A DNA stretch of 64,000 bases. Source: Tritrichomonas musculus (taxonomy: Eukaryota; Parabasalia; Tritrichomonadida; Tritrichomonadidae). The notes under the pieces were generated by a model, which was given only the letters and a program-made list of their open reading frames with translations, did not search any database and was not told where the DNA came from. Position numbers and translations under genes: made by a program. The stretch is from contig JAPFFF010000019.1 of assembly GCA_039105265.1 (NCBI GenBank), positions 1,830,501 to 1,894,500 of the forward strand, in the 5' to 3' direction. Of this stretch, positions 17,899-27,076 are shown one piece after another (position 1 is the first letter of the stretch; every line of letters starts with the position of its first letter).

Positions 17899-19581
17899 TT
17901 ACTCAGGGGTTGTTAAATCATAAGGACCAATACGTACTGATGGTGGCATACCATTAGGTCTAATTAAGATACTAATTGATATATCTGTTAATAAGCATAA
18001 TAATGGAGGTGTATCTACTTCCTGTCTAAATGGATTATCTGCCTTTTGACTACATATCAATTCGAAGTTAATAGGTGCAAGACTTGAAAGACCTTGTTGA
18101 TATGTTCCATCTGTTTCAGTAGGAAGACCTATGAAGAATGAGGACCTATCATTTGGATAATAGCCTGTTGTGTTTTCATTATATTGATACTCATTCGCTA
18201 AACTTGCAATAACCTCTTTATTAAATCCATTTTGCTCTCCATTCATGTTCATTGCATTCTGGCAATATTCGAGGAACTCTGGATACTTACCATTCGTACC
18301 AAATGCTTTAGCAGGAATATTATTGTAATTACCACAATTCATATGAAATGCTTCAAACATAGGATTCTTGAAGTATGTCTTATGTGTATGCTTAAGTGGG
18401 AATAAGCAAAACATACTATCTACAAAATTAGGTGTAATAGTAATAGTTGCTTTATCTTGTTCATTATTAAGAGGTCTTGTACAAGTGTAAAATGACATAA
18501 TCTGTGTTGGGAATGTAAGTGGATGTTGAGGGTTAGCATATCTTTGAACAAGTGCTGTATATACAGATTCATGAATACCAAAACAAGGTATAATACTCGC
18601 ACATTCTTCAATGGAATAATCAACAACACTCCAAGTTCTCCAATCACTGTAAATAGTTCGGTCAACTCTTTCCTTAGTCTTGTTAGCTCCGTCAATTTCA
18701 TATGCTCCTCCATGATTTTCACCAACAGGTGGAAGATTCTTGGGGTGATTAATCTTATCCATTGCTATTTTTTCGGTACTTGTCCACATCCATATTGGTT
18801 CTCCAATAGGTCGAAATTCATTGGTAATTTCATCAACATTGAAGTCTTTCATTATATGTGGATTAGCAACCAAGCTCTTTTCAAAACCAACTGGACAATA
18901 TACCATACCAGCTGTTGAAAAGTAAAGACGTAATTCGATTTTACCTGCAAATGCTGGCAAGTACTTGATATTAGATAAAGGTAGGAATCGTCGCAAATCA
19001 ATCTTTAATCTAATTGTTTCAGTGACAGAAGTCACATCTTTGTTAAGATTTGCAACAAAACCACATCTCCTTCCATGAGTATCATTCCAAATATCCTTAT
19101 GTCTTGCTTTACTATATATATCAGCTCTTTTAGTAACTTCATTTGCACAACATGCAGTTAAAAAGGATTCTTCACATCCAAAGTTCTGGGTATAAAGCGT
19201 CATACCATTAGCTACAATTTCATACTTCTCAACAGCATCTCGAGCATCCTTAAAACCAAACCATACCTTACCAAAATTATAACCACTGACATTTTCTAAA
19301 TCACTTAGAATTGGCTTGTCTATTTTTATCATCACTCTCATATCTGCTCGAATAAATCCATTATATATATCAGCAGTATTATGAGTATTAGGAGAGATAA
19401 TACATGTTGTATAGGAACCACTCTTAATTGGTGGTGATGGTGAATACGAAGTTTGTGGATTTAATGAGTATGCCTTATTAGTATCACTAAGTGCTATGCA
19501 ATTATCGACAACATCAAAGTAAGATGCAATCTGAGTACAAACCTCTGCTGAGGTTTTCATATAGGATTCCTTGTTAAGCAT
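17899..19581 (-). CDS. mcp: Major capsid protein of M1 (560 aa)
   Basis: Forms the presumed capsid shell. It is a beta-rich protein of the size of Polinton double jelly-roll capsid proteins, lies in the conserved block with the packaging ATPase, and aligns with the M2 capsid from end to end. Shared stretches include KTSAEV.TQ.ASYFDVVDN, YSPS.PI.., NTADIYNGFI, FL.A....NE..KR.D.YSKARHKDI, LRRFLPLSNIKYLPAFAGK and GEQ.GFNKEV. The C-terminus (RPNGMPPSVRIGPYDLT) is complete, unlike in M2. The ATG at 19581 follows CTAAA. The double jelly-roll fold is inferred from family knowledge, not seen directly. Confidence 0.88.
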   Translation of the reverse strand: MLNKESYMKTSAEVCTQIASYFDVVDNCIALSDTNKAYSLNPQTSYSPSPPIKSGSYTTCIISPNTHNTADIYNGFIRADMRVMIKIDKPILSDLENVSGYNFGKVWFGFKDARDAVEKYEIVANGMTLYTQNFGCEESFLTACCANEVTKRADIYSKARHKDIWNDTHGRRCGFVANLNKDVTSVTETIRLKIDLRRFLPLSNIKYLPAFAGKIELRLYFSTAGMVYCPVGFEKSLVANPHIMKDFNVDEITNEFRPIGEPIWMWTSTEKIAMDKINHPKNLPPVGENHGGAYEIDGANKTKERVDRTIYSDWRTWSVVDYSIEECASIIPCFGIHESVYTALVQRYANPQHPLTFPTQIMSFYTCTRPLNNEQDKATITITPNFVDSMFCLFPLKHTHKTYFKNPMFEAFHMNCGNYNNIPAKAFGTNGKYPEFLEYCQNAMNMNGEQNGFNKEVIASLANEYQYNENTTGYYPNDRSSFFIGLPTETDGTYQQGLSSLAPINFELICSQKADNPFRQEVDTPPLLCLLTDISISILIRPNGMPPSVRIGPYDLTTPE

Positions 19582-19598
19582 TTTAGATAGAAAAAAAT

Positions 19599-20150
19599 TT
19601 ACATCATATCTTCAAAGATGCGATTTCTCCTACCAATAGGTCTCATAGGTATATATTGAGGTTGTTGTTCTTCTTCATATTGTTGTGGCGGTTCTTCAGG
19701 AACATACTGTTGTCTTGGTTTACTCATCCTTTTATCAACAACCTCCTTTATCATACGTCTCTGTTCTTTCTTCTCTCGACTTATCTTCATTTCTTCACCT
19801 AGTGATTTTAGCTGTTTTAGTATTTCCTCATTCACAGTAGGGTCATAAACTTGGCTTTGTTGAGTTTTTCGAGGTTTTGGAGGTTTTCGTGCAGCTTTCG
19901 AACTTATTGGCTTTCTTGGCTTTTCTTCAAGTTCCTCATGTTCTTCACTGTCTGAGTTTTCTTGAGTTTCTTCGTTATTTTCACTTTCTGAGTTTTCTTG
20001 ATATTCTCGAGTTATTGGAGTTTTTCGCTGTTTTACAATATACTTGTCTTTGGTTTTTGTAGGTAAAACTTCCCAATCTGGGTCATCCCTTCCATTCAAC
20101 CATTTATGAATAACTGCAAGTCTCTTAGAACCTGTTAGATGTTTTGACAT
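19599..20150 (-). CDS. Conserved capsid-block protein with basic tail (183 aa)
   Basis: Homologous to the M2 gene 31268-31960. Shared are the start MSK..TG.KR...I..WL.G.DD....V.PTK...KYIVK and a C-terminal part LEQL.SLGEE....R.KREQ...IK.VV.K..SKPR. The middle is acidic, low-complexity and variable (183 against 230 residues). It sits directly upstream of the capsid gene in both elements, with an 17-base gap here. The conserved order suggests an assembly, scaffold or genome-binding role. Function is not known. Confidence 0.75.
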   Translation of the reverse strand: MSKHLTGSKRLAVIHKWLNGRDDPDWEVLPTKTKDKYIVKQRKTPITREYQENSESENNEETQENSDSEEHEELEEKPRKPISSKAARKPPKPRKTQQSQVYDPTVNEEILKQLKSLGEEMKISREKKEQRRMIKEVVDKRMSKPRQQYVPEEPPQQYEEEQQPQYIPMRPIGRRNRIFEDMM

Positions 20151-20197
20151 TTAAAATAAACAAAAAAGTCCAAAAATTTAGTTTTTTTGAGTTTTCA

Positions 20198-20653
20198 TTA
20201 GATGTAGGTTCTCGCCCGATTGTTGGTAGTAAAGTCACTCTCTTGTAATGATCTAGACGAAAATGCTGGCTTTTCAAGAGGTGCTCCAACTGATTCACCT
20301 TTTGCAGATTTATTAATTGATGATAAGGCAGTTTTCACTTTTCCATCTGGGACATATTTTAATGCTGTGTCAGCTATGTTTGCTAATTTATTTCTTGTAC
20401 TATCGCTCAAGTAGCTTTCACCAAGACCTCTCGCAACTGAACCAATAACACCAGCATGCTTGGTTAATCCACCTGCTGAAGCATCCAATATTTTACTTGC
20501 AAGACCTCCAGTAAAACTATCTGCAGCTCCCATTAATAATTTACCACCTAAACCTACTCCTCCTTTTATTATCGTTTGCCATGGAGAAAATTCTTTTTGT
20601 TTAGCATAATTTGGCTTCCAATAATCTTCTTCTGAATGAAGTTTAATTCCCAT
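20198..20653 (-). CDS. Small Gly-rich membrane-active-like protein (151 aa)
   Basis: Gly/Ala-rich middle (IIKGGVGLGGKLLMGAADSF) with alternating hydrophobic and small residues and a basic C-terminus. The M2 gene 30604-31008 has the same size, position and character. Polintons and adenoviruses carry small proteins of this kind (pX or pVI) between the capsid and ATPase genes. The likeness is by position and composition, not by a motif. A core or membrane-lytic minor capsid protein is the leading guess. Confidence 0.65.
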   Translation of the reverse strand: MGIKLHSEEDYWKPNYAKQKEFSPWQTIIKGGVGLGGKLLMGAADSFTGGLASKILDASAGGLTKHAGVIGSVARGLGESYLSDSTRNKLANIADTALKYVPDGKVKTALSSINKSAKGESVGAPLEKPAFSSRSLQESDFTTNNRARTYI

Positions 20654-20671
20654 TTAAAAAATAATAAAAAA

Positions 20672-21538
20672 TTATTCAAAATAGTACTTATTAGCAGAAA
20701 TATTCATTACGAACTTCTCATGTGGTTCTTTATGTTGTAGGTACTCAGCTACTGTCTGTTTAGTATTTAATGAGTTATTTGTTTGTTGCAACAAGCTCGT
20801 AAAATCTTCCTCACTATATCCTGTATAACATATTATATCTGTTGCTAACCTTTTAGCATTCATATGAACAAATCGAATAGTTTGGATAGCCATGATACAT
20901 GTTAAATTATAGTGTCTTGTCTTGGTTAACAACTTGATAAATTCACTATTACCATTCTTTAATAAATCACTACCTGCACAATCATCTAGTATCAATAATG
21001 TGTTATATGGATATGATGATGTTTCATACTTGACTAACTTATTGGCTATATATATTATTTTATCATTGAGCTCATTTAAATGATGCTTCTCAATGAGCCT
21101 CCTCATTTCGTCATTGGTCTCTTTCATTCGAGATAATACATATTTGACAATGGCATAATACTTTATCTTTCTTCGAAGATGTCTTTTAAGATAACTCATT
21201 AATTCTCTTTCCTTTACATAATCGATTCTTGATCGTATCTGTTTATTAAGTGTTTCAGCTGTTTTATCCATTTTACCAGAGCTTGAGCAAAATATTATCT
21301 TTTGGTAGTATGGATGTTTAAACAACCTCTCTGTTATCATAATATGTCTCCATATCCAAAAACTTTTACCAGCACCTGGTTTACCAATTAAAAAGTATAT
21401 ACCATTTGTGCTAAAAGGATAATCAGGTGATAATGGTTTAATCAAAGCACCATCTATCTCTTTCATGTTCTTCTGTAAGGTCTCTTTAATCAATGTTTCT
21501 ACTTTATTTATGAGTTCTGCATTTGGGGGTTCATCCAT
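20672..21538 (-). CDS. Genome-packaging ATPase (A32/FtsK-HerA type) of M1
   Basis: 288 residues. Walker A GKPGAGKS at 52-59, Walker B LLILDD at 181-186, and a following TKTRHYNLTCIMAIQT segment with a sensor-like Gln, as in A32-type DNA packaging ATPases. It should drive the element genome into the capsid. M2 has a close homologue (29728-30591) with both motifs kept. The gene lies 10 bases after the integrase stop, in a tightly packed block. Confidence 0.93.
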   Translation of the reverse strand: MDEPPNAELINKVETLIKETLQKNMKEIDGALIKPLSPDYPFSTNGIYFLIGKPGAGKSFWIWRHIMITERLFKHPYYQKIIFCSSSGKMDKTAETLNKQIRSRIDYVKERELMSYLKRHLRRKIKYYAIVKYVLSRMKETNDEMRRLIEKHHLNELNDKIIYIANKLVKYETSSYPYNTLLILDDCAGSDLLKNGNSEFIKLLTKTRHYNLTCIMAIQTIRFVHMNAKRLATDIICYTGYSEEDFTSLLQQTNNSLNTKQTVAEYLQHKEPHEKFVMNISANKYYFE

Positions 21539-21548
21539 TTACAAATTT

Positions 21549-22703
21549 TTAAATGTATTTCATAATTTTATCTGGTATTGGTTTGCCCTCAACCTTTTGA
21601 CCTGCTTTAATTTGTCGTTCATAATTTTTCTTTTGTTCCAACCAATATTGTCTTTCTGCTGTACCAAGTACTAATGGATTACCTCTCCTTACATCTCTAA
21701 TAGTTTGTCTAGCAAAGGCATCATCACCTTCGACTCCTTCCCATTTTAAATCATACTTACCAGTATCTTCATCAAAGTTATATATTCGTTCAATAATACC
21801 TTCTTTACCTTCATTTAGTCTTTCAGCTACTTTAATCCTTTTGTCTCTTGTCCTTAACAACCTATATCCAGGGAATGAACTAGTTGAACCATCTTTGGAC
21901 CTGACCACAAACTGGTTACCTTTTTGCGAGTCAACTATATAAGACTCATTAGACAAATTACTTCTTCTTTTACCAAATGGTTCTTTTTCGAGTACTAACC
22001 TGACCTTCTCACCTGGATTAAAATGGTATGGATTAATGCGTGCATTCTTTTGTATGTACTTTATTTCATCCTCTGGAGTAATATCATTAGGTGCTTTATT
22101 ATCTAAAGACCTATGAGGAGAGTTGTTATATATGTTAACCAAATCATGCATCTCCTTTGGTTGAATAAACCTATTTTCACCAATAGCATCTCTTATGGTT
22201 CTCATAAACCTATTAATAATGCCAAGTACATTATGGTTATTCTCAGTTGTTGTTCGGTATTTTATGTTCTTCTCTCTCATGAAGTCTAAGACTGTTGATG
22301 ATAAATATGCTGCATCCTCATCACTTGTTATCGAATATACATGAGGTACATCATTAACAAATTTATGAAGTGCTGTTAATACTTCTCTTGCTCCTTTACC
22401 ATTCATAGGATATGCATATGCTTTTCTGGTGTTGATATTGATGAACATTAGATAATTCAACCCACCTGCCTCTTTATTATTAATGAAGGTATCCATTTGA
22501 TAACCATGAGGATGTTTGGATACAATAGGAATAAATTGTGCTTTAGGTACTCTCTTATCATGTACTACTTTTTCATCAAAGTATTTCTTTGCTTCGTCTT
22601 CATTTAGATTCTCTTGTTTTGCCATGCTAAGGTATTTGTCCAAGGTCTTCCATTTAGCTTTGTTGTATAATTTTTCATATGGGCTTGGTTCTTCTTTACT
22701 CAT
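21549..22703 (-). CDS. int: Retroviral-type (Maverick c-) integrase of M1
   Basis: 384 residues. The RNase H-like core runs from QMDTF (Asp71) through TSDED (Asp128) to LGIINRFMRT; an SH3-like region (PGEKVRLVLEKEPFGKRRS) and a C-terminal tail follow. It should join the element ends to target DNA and create the 5-bp duplication. The spacing from Asp128 to Asn164 is exactly 35 residues, so Asn stands where the DD35E motif has Glu. The M2 integrase has the same Asn at the same position. There is no obvious N-terminal HHCC zinc finger. It is followed closely by the ATPase gene. Confidence 0.93.
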   Translation of the reverse strand: MSKEEPSPYEKLYNKAKWKTLDKYLSMAKQENLNEDEAKKYFDEKVVHDKRVPKAQFIPIVSKHPHGYQMDTFINNKEAGGLNYLMFININTRKAYAYPMNGKGAREVLTALHKFVNDVPHVYSITSDEDAAYLSSTVLDFMREKNIKYRTTTENNHNVLGIINRFMRTIRDAIGENRFIQPKEMHDLVNIYNNSPHRSLDNKAPNDITPEDEIKYIQKNARINPYHFNPGEKVRLVLEKEPFGKRRSNLSNESYIVDSQKGNQFVVRSKDGSTSSFPGYRLLRTRDKRIKVAERLNEGKEGIIERIYNFDEDTGKYDLKWEGVEGDDAFARQTIRDVRRGNPLVLGTAERQYWLEQKKNYERQIKAGQKVEGKPIPDKIMKYI

Positions 22704-22709
22704 TTATTT

Positions 22710-23711
22710 TTAAATAAACATCTTATCGTATTGAAGGAATTGCATTTCGATTACAAATGAATCATTTGGAGGTAGTTTTGTTGGACAATTATAATGGGCA
22801 TCACTATAGAAGTCTATCCAAAACCTTTGGTCCATTGAGTTTAACTTGAAGTACTTAATCGGACTATATTCAACATCACTATCTCCAATATAGTTATGTA
22901 ATGCTTGTTCACCTATCGATGAATATATTTTGCATGATTGTCTGTCCCATATATTATCAAATATTAATGTCTTACTCCATGTTTGATATTTTTCTGGTTT
23001 ATTTTGAAATATGCCATTACCTATATTAAACACATCTGCAAAGTCATCATTCCAGGATTTAAGTTGGAAAAAGTTCATATATGGTGCAGTATACTCCCAA
23101 TCTCGTTCATTCTTACTATTGTTATAGTAGTATTTATGGTTCCCTGCTTTATTTCTTTCTGTATAAATGATTTCATGAAAACCATTTTTATCATAGTATC
23201 CATCGGTTTGTATATCTCTATCCTGTATATCATCATCATTTTGAACAAATTTGTCTAATGTTGAAGTTTTAATGTATGACTTGAATGCACGATTAACTGC
23301 ATCAAAAAATCCACGTAAATCTCCATCGACTGACACCCAATCAATGACTTTGAAGCACCCATATTCATGATTTGAACCAGTTATATAGTCTTCTTTTAGT
23401 GTTCCATCATTCCATGTTCCACCACAAACAAACTCATATGTTTTCTTATGTATCTTATATATTTCAATCTCTACTTCCATTTTGCGTCTTCTCTTAATGA
23501 TATGTGCTGAACGAACGCCAACAATAGATTCCCCTTTGTTTGCAGTTGACCATTCTGGTGGGAAATTAAACCAATACCTATTAAACTTAGCTTTATCATG
23601 TTGAGCATCCTCAAGGAAGTAGGCTGTTTCGATTGGAAGAGGTGTATTACCATCATTAACTATATTATCTCGATTAGGATATAAAGTGTTAACACTTGGT
23701 GGTAATTCCAT
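22710..23711 (-). CDS. Candidate minor capsid (penton-like) protein of M1 (333 aa)
   Basis: Homologous to M2 27377-28597. Both have PLPIET.Y near the start, then FNFPPEW...G..I.GVR, and a conserved C-terminus Y.PIKY.KLN....FWIDFY......P......F.I.M.FLQ. That ending resembles the last strands of single jelly-roll minor capsid proteins. It is encoded next to the integrase and ATPase in both elements, the usual neighbourhood of penton genes in Polintons. It carries DIQTDG, a dynein-light-chain-like motif. The capsid role is inferred from pattern and position. Confidence 0.75.
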   Translation of the reverse strand: MELPPSVNTLYPNRDNIVNDGNTPLPIETAYFLEDAQHDKAKFNRYWFNFPPEWSTANKGESIVGVRSAHIIKRRRKMEVEIEIYKIHKKTYEFVCGGTWNDGTLKEDYITGSNHEYGCFKVIDWVSVDGDLRGFFDAVNRAFKSYIKTSTLDKFVQNDDDIQDRDIQTDGYYDKNGFHEIIYTERNKAGNHKYYYNNSKNERDWEYTAPYMNFFQLKSWNDDFADVFNIGNGIFQNKPEKYQTWSKTLIFDNIWDRQSCKIYSSIGEQALHNYIGDSDVEYSPIKYFKLNSMDQRFWIDFYSDAHYNCPTKLPPNDSFVIEMQFLQYDKMFI

Positions 23712-23735
23712 TTCGAGTTGAATAAAAAGTCTTTA

Positions 23736-25283
23736 TTAATATACAACACCTGTTTCTAATTCATTGTTTTGAAGTTCTCGAAGTATTCTCTTTCTAATAT
23801 CTGGCATATTGCGTTGTTTAAACTTACCATCTCCTTCATGCAAAAAGGTACGACAAGATTCCATTAGAAACACTCCACAATCCTTATTATTCCTTTGACT
23901 AGGTACATCATAATATTTTGCTTTTAACTTACCTGTTCCTGAAATATTGATCCACTTATTAAGTGTCTTTACCTCTGGTGCCATTGACTTATTCTCAGAG
24001 TCATAGCATTCGATTATTTTCTTTGAATATCGAACAATACATAAAACCCAATGTTCTCCATCTGAGCAAATGGGGACAAATACTTTATCGAAATGTGAAA
24101 ATGACTGTTTACCTGAGATAGGACTTTTCATCAGTTCATGTATTTTTTCCATATCATTAGTCTCATATGCTATAGAAAGGAGGGTATAAAATGCAGTAGG
24201 TACAACCAATATTTTCTTTTTATCAAACTCTGCCTCATTTTGACCAGGTTGTTTATTCAATCTCTTTCCTTTTTCATATAGAAGTTTCAAGTAGTCATCA
24301 ATAACATCTTCGTCTATATTTTCATCATTGACTAAACTCCTCCAATCATGAATCCTATTATGTCCTTGGTCTACTGTATACTCTCCTGCCTTCTGTGGTG
24401 TCATACGGGGTTGTCTTGGAGGAGGACTAGTACCTCGAGAGGTATGTGATGATGGAAACTGTGGAGGTGGTGATGAAGGAGGAGGAGGTGGTGGAGGTGG
24501 TGGAGGTGAAGGTGAACGAGGTCGTTTTGATTTTTTCTTATGTTGTTTTGATTTTTTCTTAGGTCTATCATCCTCGTCTAAATTTGTACTACTTTGAAGT
24601 AAAAGTTGAATTCTGTTTTGATTTTGATCCCTTGTTGGTGGCTCAACATTTGTGGGTCGGTTCCTACCGATTTTCCTAAGGTTAAGATGATAATCATTTC
24701 GATTTAAAGTTGGAGGTCTGGGTAATGGAGCCAATTCTGGTATATCATCTGTTTGAATACCTCTAGTTTTATATTCTTTCTTATCACTTTTCAATGTTCT
24801 TTCTTTCATCTGCTCTCTCAGTTCTCTAGCTGCTTGTTTTTCCTCCTCAGTCTTCATTCGAGATATCCTTATGTTGATAATATCATAATGTAATTTTATC
24901 TCTGTTAATATACCTTGATCTGATTCTTGGAGAGTATATTGATATGGCTTTAATACTGTTATGTAATGCCCATGTTCATCTTTATCATCTTGATTTTTCT
25001 TAATAGCAAACACACAACCTGTAAATTTTGCTCTTGGTTTCTCTCTCTTGAGTCTATTAGCAAATTCAAGTACGTCTTTAAAAGCTATACTAGTATTTAA
25101 ATATGTCTCATATAATTTTTGTAGATTTATTTGATTATTAGAGAACTTCCATATAGTTTGACCCAAACCTCTTGTTAATCTTGCAACATCTCTATCAACT
25201 AGTTTAGGTCGAAATTTAATAGTACCTTGTAATAGTTGTATTTTATTGTTAGGTTTTGTTTGTGTACCTACATCACTTGTCAT
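23736..25283 (-). CDS. Adenain/Ulp1-type cysteine protease of M1 (515 aa)
   Basis: The C-terminal domain has the C48/C5-type catalytic order: His411 (EHWVL), Asp428 (CYDSE), Gln463 (PSQRNN) and Cys469 (KDCGVF). In Polintons this protease is thought to mature capsid proteins. The first 240 residues are unrecognised, followed by Lys-rich and poly-Pro linkers (about 240-290). Two dynein-light-chain-type motifs are present: GTQT at 6-9 and GIQTD at 175-179. The start at 25283 follows TTTTTAA. No homologue is visible in M2. Confidence 0.9.
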   Translation of the reverse strand: MTSDVGTQTKPNNKIQLLQGTIKFRPKLVDRDVARLTRGLGQTIWKFSNNQINLQKLYETYLNTSIAFKDVLEFANRLKREKPRAKFTGCVFAIKKNQDDKDEHGHYITVLKPYQYTLQESDQGILTEIKLHYDIINIRISRMKTEEEKQAARELREQMKERTLKSDKKEYKTRGIQTDDIPELAPLPRPPTLNRNDYHLNLRKIGRNRPTNVEPPTRDQNQNRIQLLLQSSTNLDEDDRPKKKSKQHKKKSKRPRSPSPPPPPPPPPPSSPPPQFPSSHTSRGTSPPPRQPRMTPQKAGEYTVDQGHNRIHDWRSLVNDENIDEDVIDDYLKLLYEKGKRLNKQPGQNEAEFDKKKILVVPTAFYTLLSIAYETNDMEKIHELMKSPISGKQSFSHFDKVFVPICSDGEHWVLCIVRYSKKIIECYDSENKSMAPEVKTLNKWINISGTGKLKAKYYDVPSQRNNKDCGVFLMESCRTFLHEGDGKFKQRNMPDIRKRILRELQNNELETGVVY

Positions 25284-25324
25284 TTAAAAATCAAATAAAA
25301 GAAAGAAGAAGAAGATGTTGTTTA

Positions 25325-25564
25325 TTAATGAAGGTTATCAAGGCTGCTGTTGATATCATCAACGTTGACCTTCATATTTGCAAGGTCATCAATGACAGAA
25401 TCGAGTTTTAAAGATAGCAGGTTGACCCTATTAAGAACCTCATCAAGTCGTTGGTTGAGTTGATCAATTTGGAGCAACAAGTAAGTTTCAAGCTTTTGCT
25501 TTTCATCCATGATTTTAGCGTTGAGCATTTCAGTGGTCAATCGTATCTTCTTATCGATATTCAT
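25325..25564 (-). CDS. Small coiled-coil protein of M1 (79 aa)
   Basis: The ATG at 25564 gives MNIDKKIRLTTEML. Almost the whole protein is one heptad-patterned helix (QIDQLNQRLDEVLNRVNLLS). It is probably an oligomerising coiled coil, perhaps a small virion or regulatory factor. It lies 41 bases upstream of the protease on the same strand. Confidence 0.6.
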   Translation of the reverse strand: MNIDKKIRLTTEMLNAKIMDEKQKLETYLLLQIDQLNQRLDEVLNRVNLLSLKLDSVIDDLANMKVNVDDINSSLDNLH

Positions 25565-25632
25565 CAAAGAAAAAAGTGAAATGACTAAACATTTTTCTAT
25601 TGTTCATTTCATTTTTTTTTATTTCTGTATAA

Positions 25633-25896
25633 ATGGCTTATTACATGACCATAAAAGAGCGTATATATATCCTCTATAAAATAGTATCAAACCTCTATGA
25701 ATATAGATGTGAGACTAATGAGGGAGTATGTAATATTTTAATTAATAAGATAAAAGAGTTAGCTGCTGAGTATTTCGAACCTGAATTTCTTGGTGTAATG
25801 ATGAAAGATGGTGATTTGGAATTTATCGACCAAATAGAACATTTTGCCTTTGAGTTCTTAGAGTACCAAATATCTAATCTGCCCTCGCATTTATAA
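25633..25896 (+). CDS. Hypothetical M1 protein (87 aa)
   Basis: Unrecognised helical, weakly acidic protein (MAYYMTIKERIYILYKIVSN). It is divergent from the 79-residue coiled-coil gene and converges on the HNH gene, with a 23-base overlap of the 3' ends. The good open frame and start context support a real gene. Confidence 0.55.
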   Translation: MAYYMTIKERIYILYKIVSNLYEYRCETNEGVCNILINKIKELAAEYFEPEFLGVMMKDGDLEFIDQIEHFAFEFLEYQISNLPSHL

Positions 25897-26209
25897 TTTT
25901 GGGCATATCCCTGTTATAGTTACTATCAGTTGGGGTTACCCATCTTAAGTTGCTTAGATGGTAGTCAGCCCTATTCCTATTGATATGGTCTACCTCTATT
26001 TTATGTTGTGGGTCATCATTAGGTATGAACTGTCTTGCTATAAGTACATGTTTCAAGTAGTAGTCGCCATTTAGACATACACGTATATACCCCTTTATAT
26101 GTTTTGCATCTTTGCATATAAAATGATTACTCTTACGTCTTATAGTAAAGGGGTACCTATTCAGTATCTCATAGTCGTTAGTAAAGCCTTTGAGTGGCAC
26201 AAATGACAT
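25874..26209 (-). CDS. HNH endonuclease with NUMOD4-like N-terminus (111 aa)
   Basis: The N-terminus PLKGFTNDYEILNRYPFTIR is the NUMOD4 pattern of homing-type nucleases. The core EVDHINRNRADYHLSNLRWV, followed by TPTDSNYNR, is a complete HNH_3-type motif with Asp74-His75 and the following Asn residues. It sits directly inside the right inverted repeat (16 bases from its inner edge). M2 has a related gene in the same terminal position whose catalytic DH is lost. It may cut target or element DNA to help spread, or be a passenger. Confidence 0.85.
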   Translation of the reverse strand: MSFVPLKGFTNDYEILNRYPFTIRRKSNHFICKDAKHIKGYIRVCLNGDYYLKHVLIARQFIPNDDPQHKIEVDHINRNRADYHLSNLRWVTPTDSNYNRDMPKIINARAD

Positions 26210-26225
26210 TTACATATAGAAAGAA

Positions 26226-26455
26226 ATAGGTACGAGATTCTCGGGGCAGGTACCTGTGCCGTTTCATAGATGGGCGGTTGTGGGGTGGGGCCCCTGTGCC
26301 GTTTCATTGATGGGGAGCAGTAGTGAGAACAAGAATATTTTTTTCTTTTCTTTTTTCTTTTTTCTTTTCTTTTTCTTTTTCTTTTTCTTTTATGACGAGT
26401 TCGTGTTGACGCGTGGGGTGCCAGCCCCTGCGGAAACCGACTCGTATATACTACT
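26226..26455 (-). repeat. Right terminal inverted repeat of M1 (230 bp)
   Basis: Reverse complement of the left repeat from its outer end (ACTACT) to TAGGTACGAG. It has one internal 61-bp repeat unit fewer than the left copy and one substitution. Confidence 0.92.
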
Positions 26456-26460
26456 TCATT
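26456..26460. repeat. Right target site duplication of M1 (TCATT)
   Basis: Identical to 687-691 and directly abuts the end of the inverted repeat. Removing the element restores an uninterrupted target reading TTACTTCATTTTATT. Confidence 0.85.
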
Positions 26461-27071
26461 TTATTAAGATAAAATATTCAATACAATATTCTTTATTTTG
26501 TATAGTAATAGAGAGTACTACTGCTATATTCATTTTATTAAAGATATATTTTTATTTTAATTATAATTATATATAATTATTATTAAAATAAACATAGATT
26601 ATTATTCTTTACTTTTATAAAGGTATGGAAACTTCTATCCACTCGACAGATCATTTTTCTTTCAAAATATAATTTTTAAATGATAGTATTAGTGATAAAT
26701 ATAATATAAAAAAGACATATTTTTCGAGAGGAATTTATGATAAAAATAAATTATTTTTTAGTAAAAAATTGAATCCTAATCTGGTTATCTTAATTCAAAA
26801 AACAATTTTTTTTTATTTTTTTAATTATATTATTTTTAAATAGGATTATATAAGTAATTTGTATTTCATGAGGAAGAACCCGAAATTTCTCATTTTTTAT
26901 ATTCATATCACAAGTGATATGAATTATTTTAACCTAAAAGGCGAATTCTTTTTTACCTAAAAGGTGAATTTCAAAATTTTGAAAATTATGAGTTTATACA
27001 GGAAATTGTTTTCTAATTTTCTTCATATTGATATTAAAAATTCTATTCCCAATTCGTTCAAATCACTTTTT
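26461..27071. other. AT-rich spacer between the two Mavericks
   Basis: About 610 bases with no open frame of note, no repeats shared with either element, and a short inverted ATATCACAAGTGATAT (about 26906-26921). It appears to be host spacer separating two independent insertions. Confidence 0.7.
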
Positions 27072-27076
27072 CCATT
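27072..27076. repeat. Left target site duplication of M2 (CCATT)
   Basis: CCATT precedes the first base of the M2 inverted repeat and recurs at 41968-41972. Confidence 0.85.

Larger units (their letters stand above)
692..26455. mobile_element. Maverick/Polinton element M1 (complete, 25.8 kb)
   Basis: The element is bounded by near-identical terminal inverted repeats starting AGTAGTATATAC and flanked by TCATT duplications. It carries the full Polinton set: integrase (21549-22703), protein-primed polymerase B (9889-13206), packaging ATPase (20672-21538), Ulp1/adenain-type protease (23736-25283) and major capsid protein (17899-19581). It also has two giant fibre-like proteins, an HNH nuclease and about ten small genes. 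All main frames are open and the ends differ by one substitution plus a repeat-length difference, so insertion is probably recent and the element may be autonomous. At about 26 kb it is longer than the usual 15-20 kb, largely because of the fibre-like genes (989-9143). Identity as a Maverick is secure; present activity is inference. Confidence 0.95.

Noticed and set aside
21549-22703. LTR retrotransposon or retrovirus
   Set aside because: There is no reverse transcriptase, RNase H or LTR. The integrase is accompanied by polymerase B, packaging ATPase and capsid genes, which define a Maverick.
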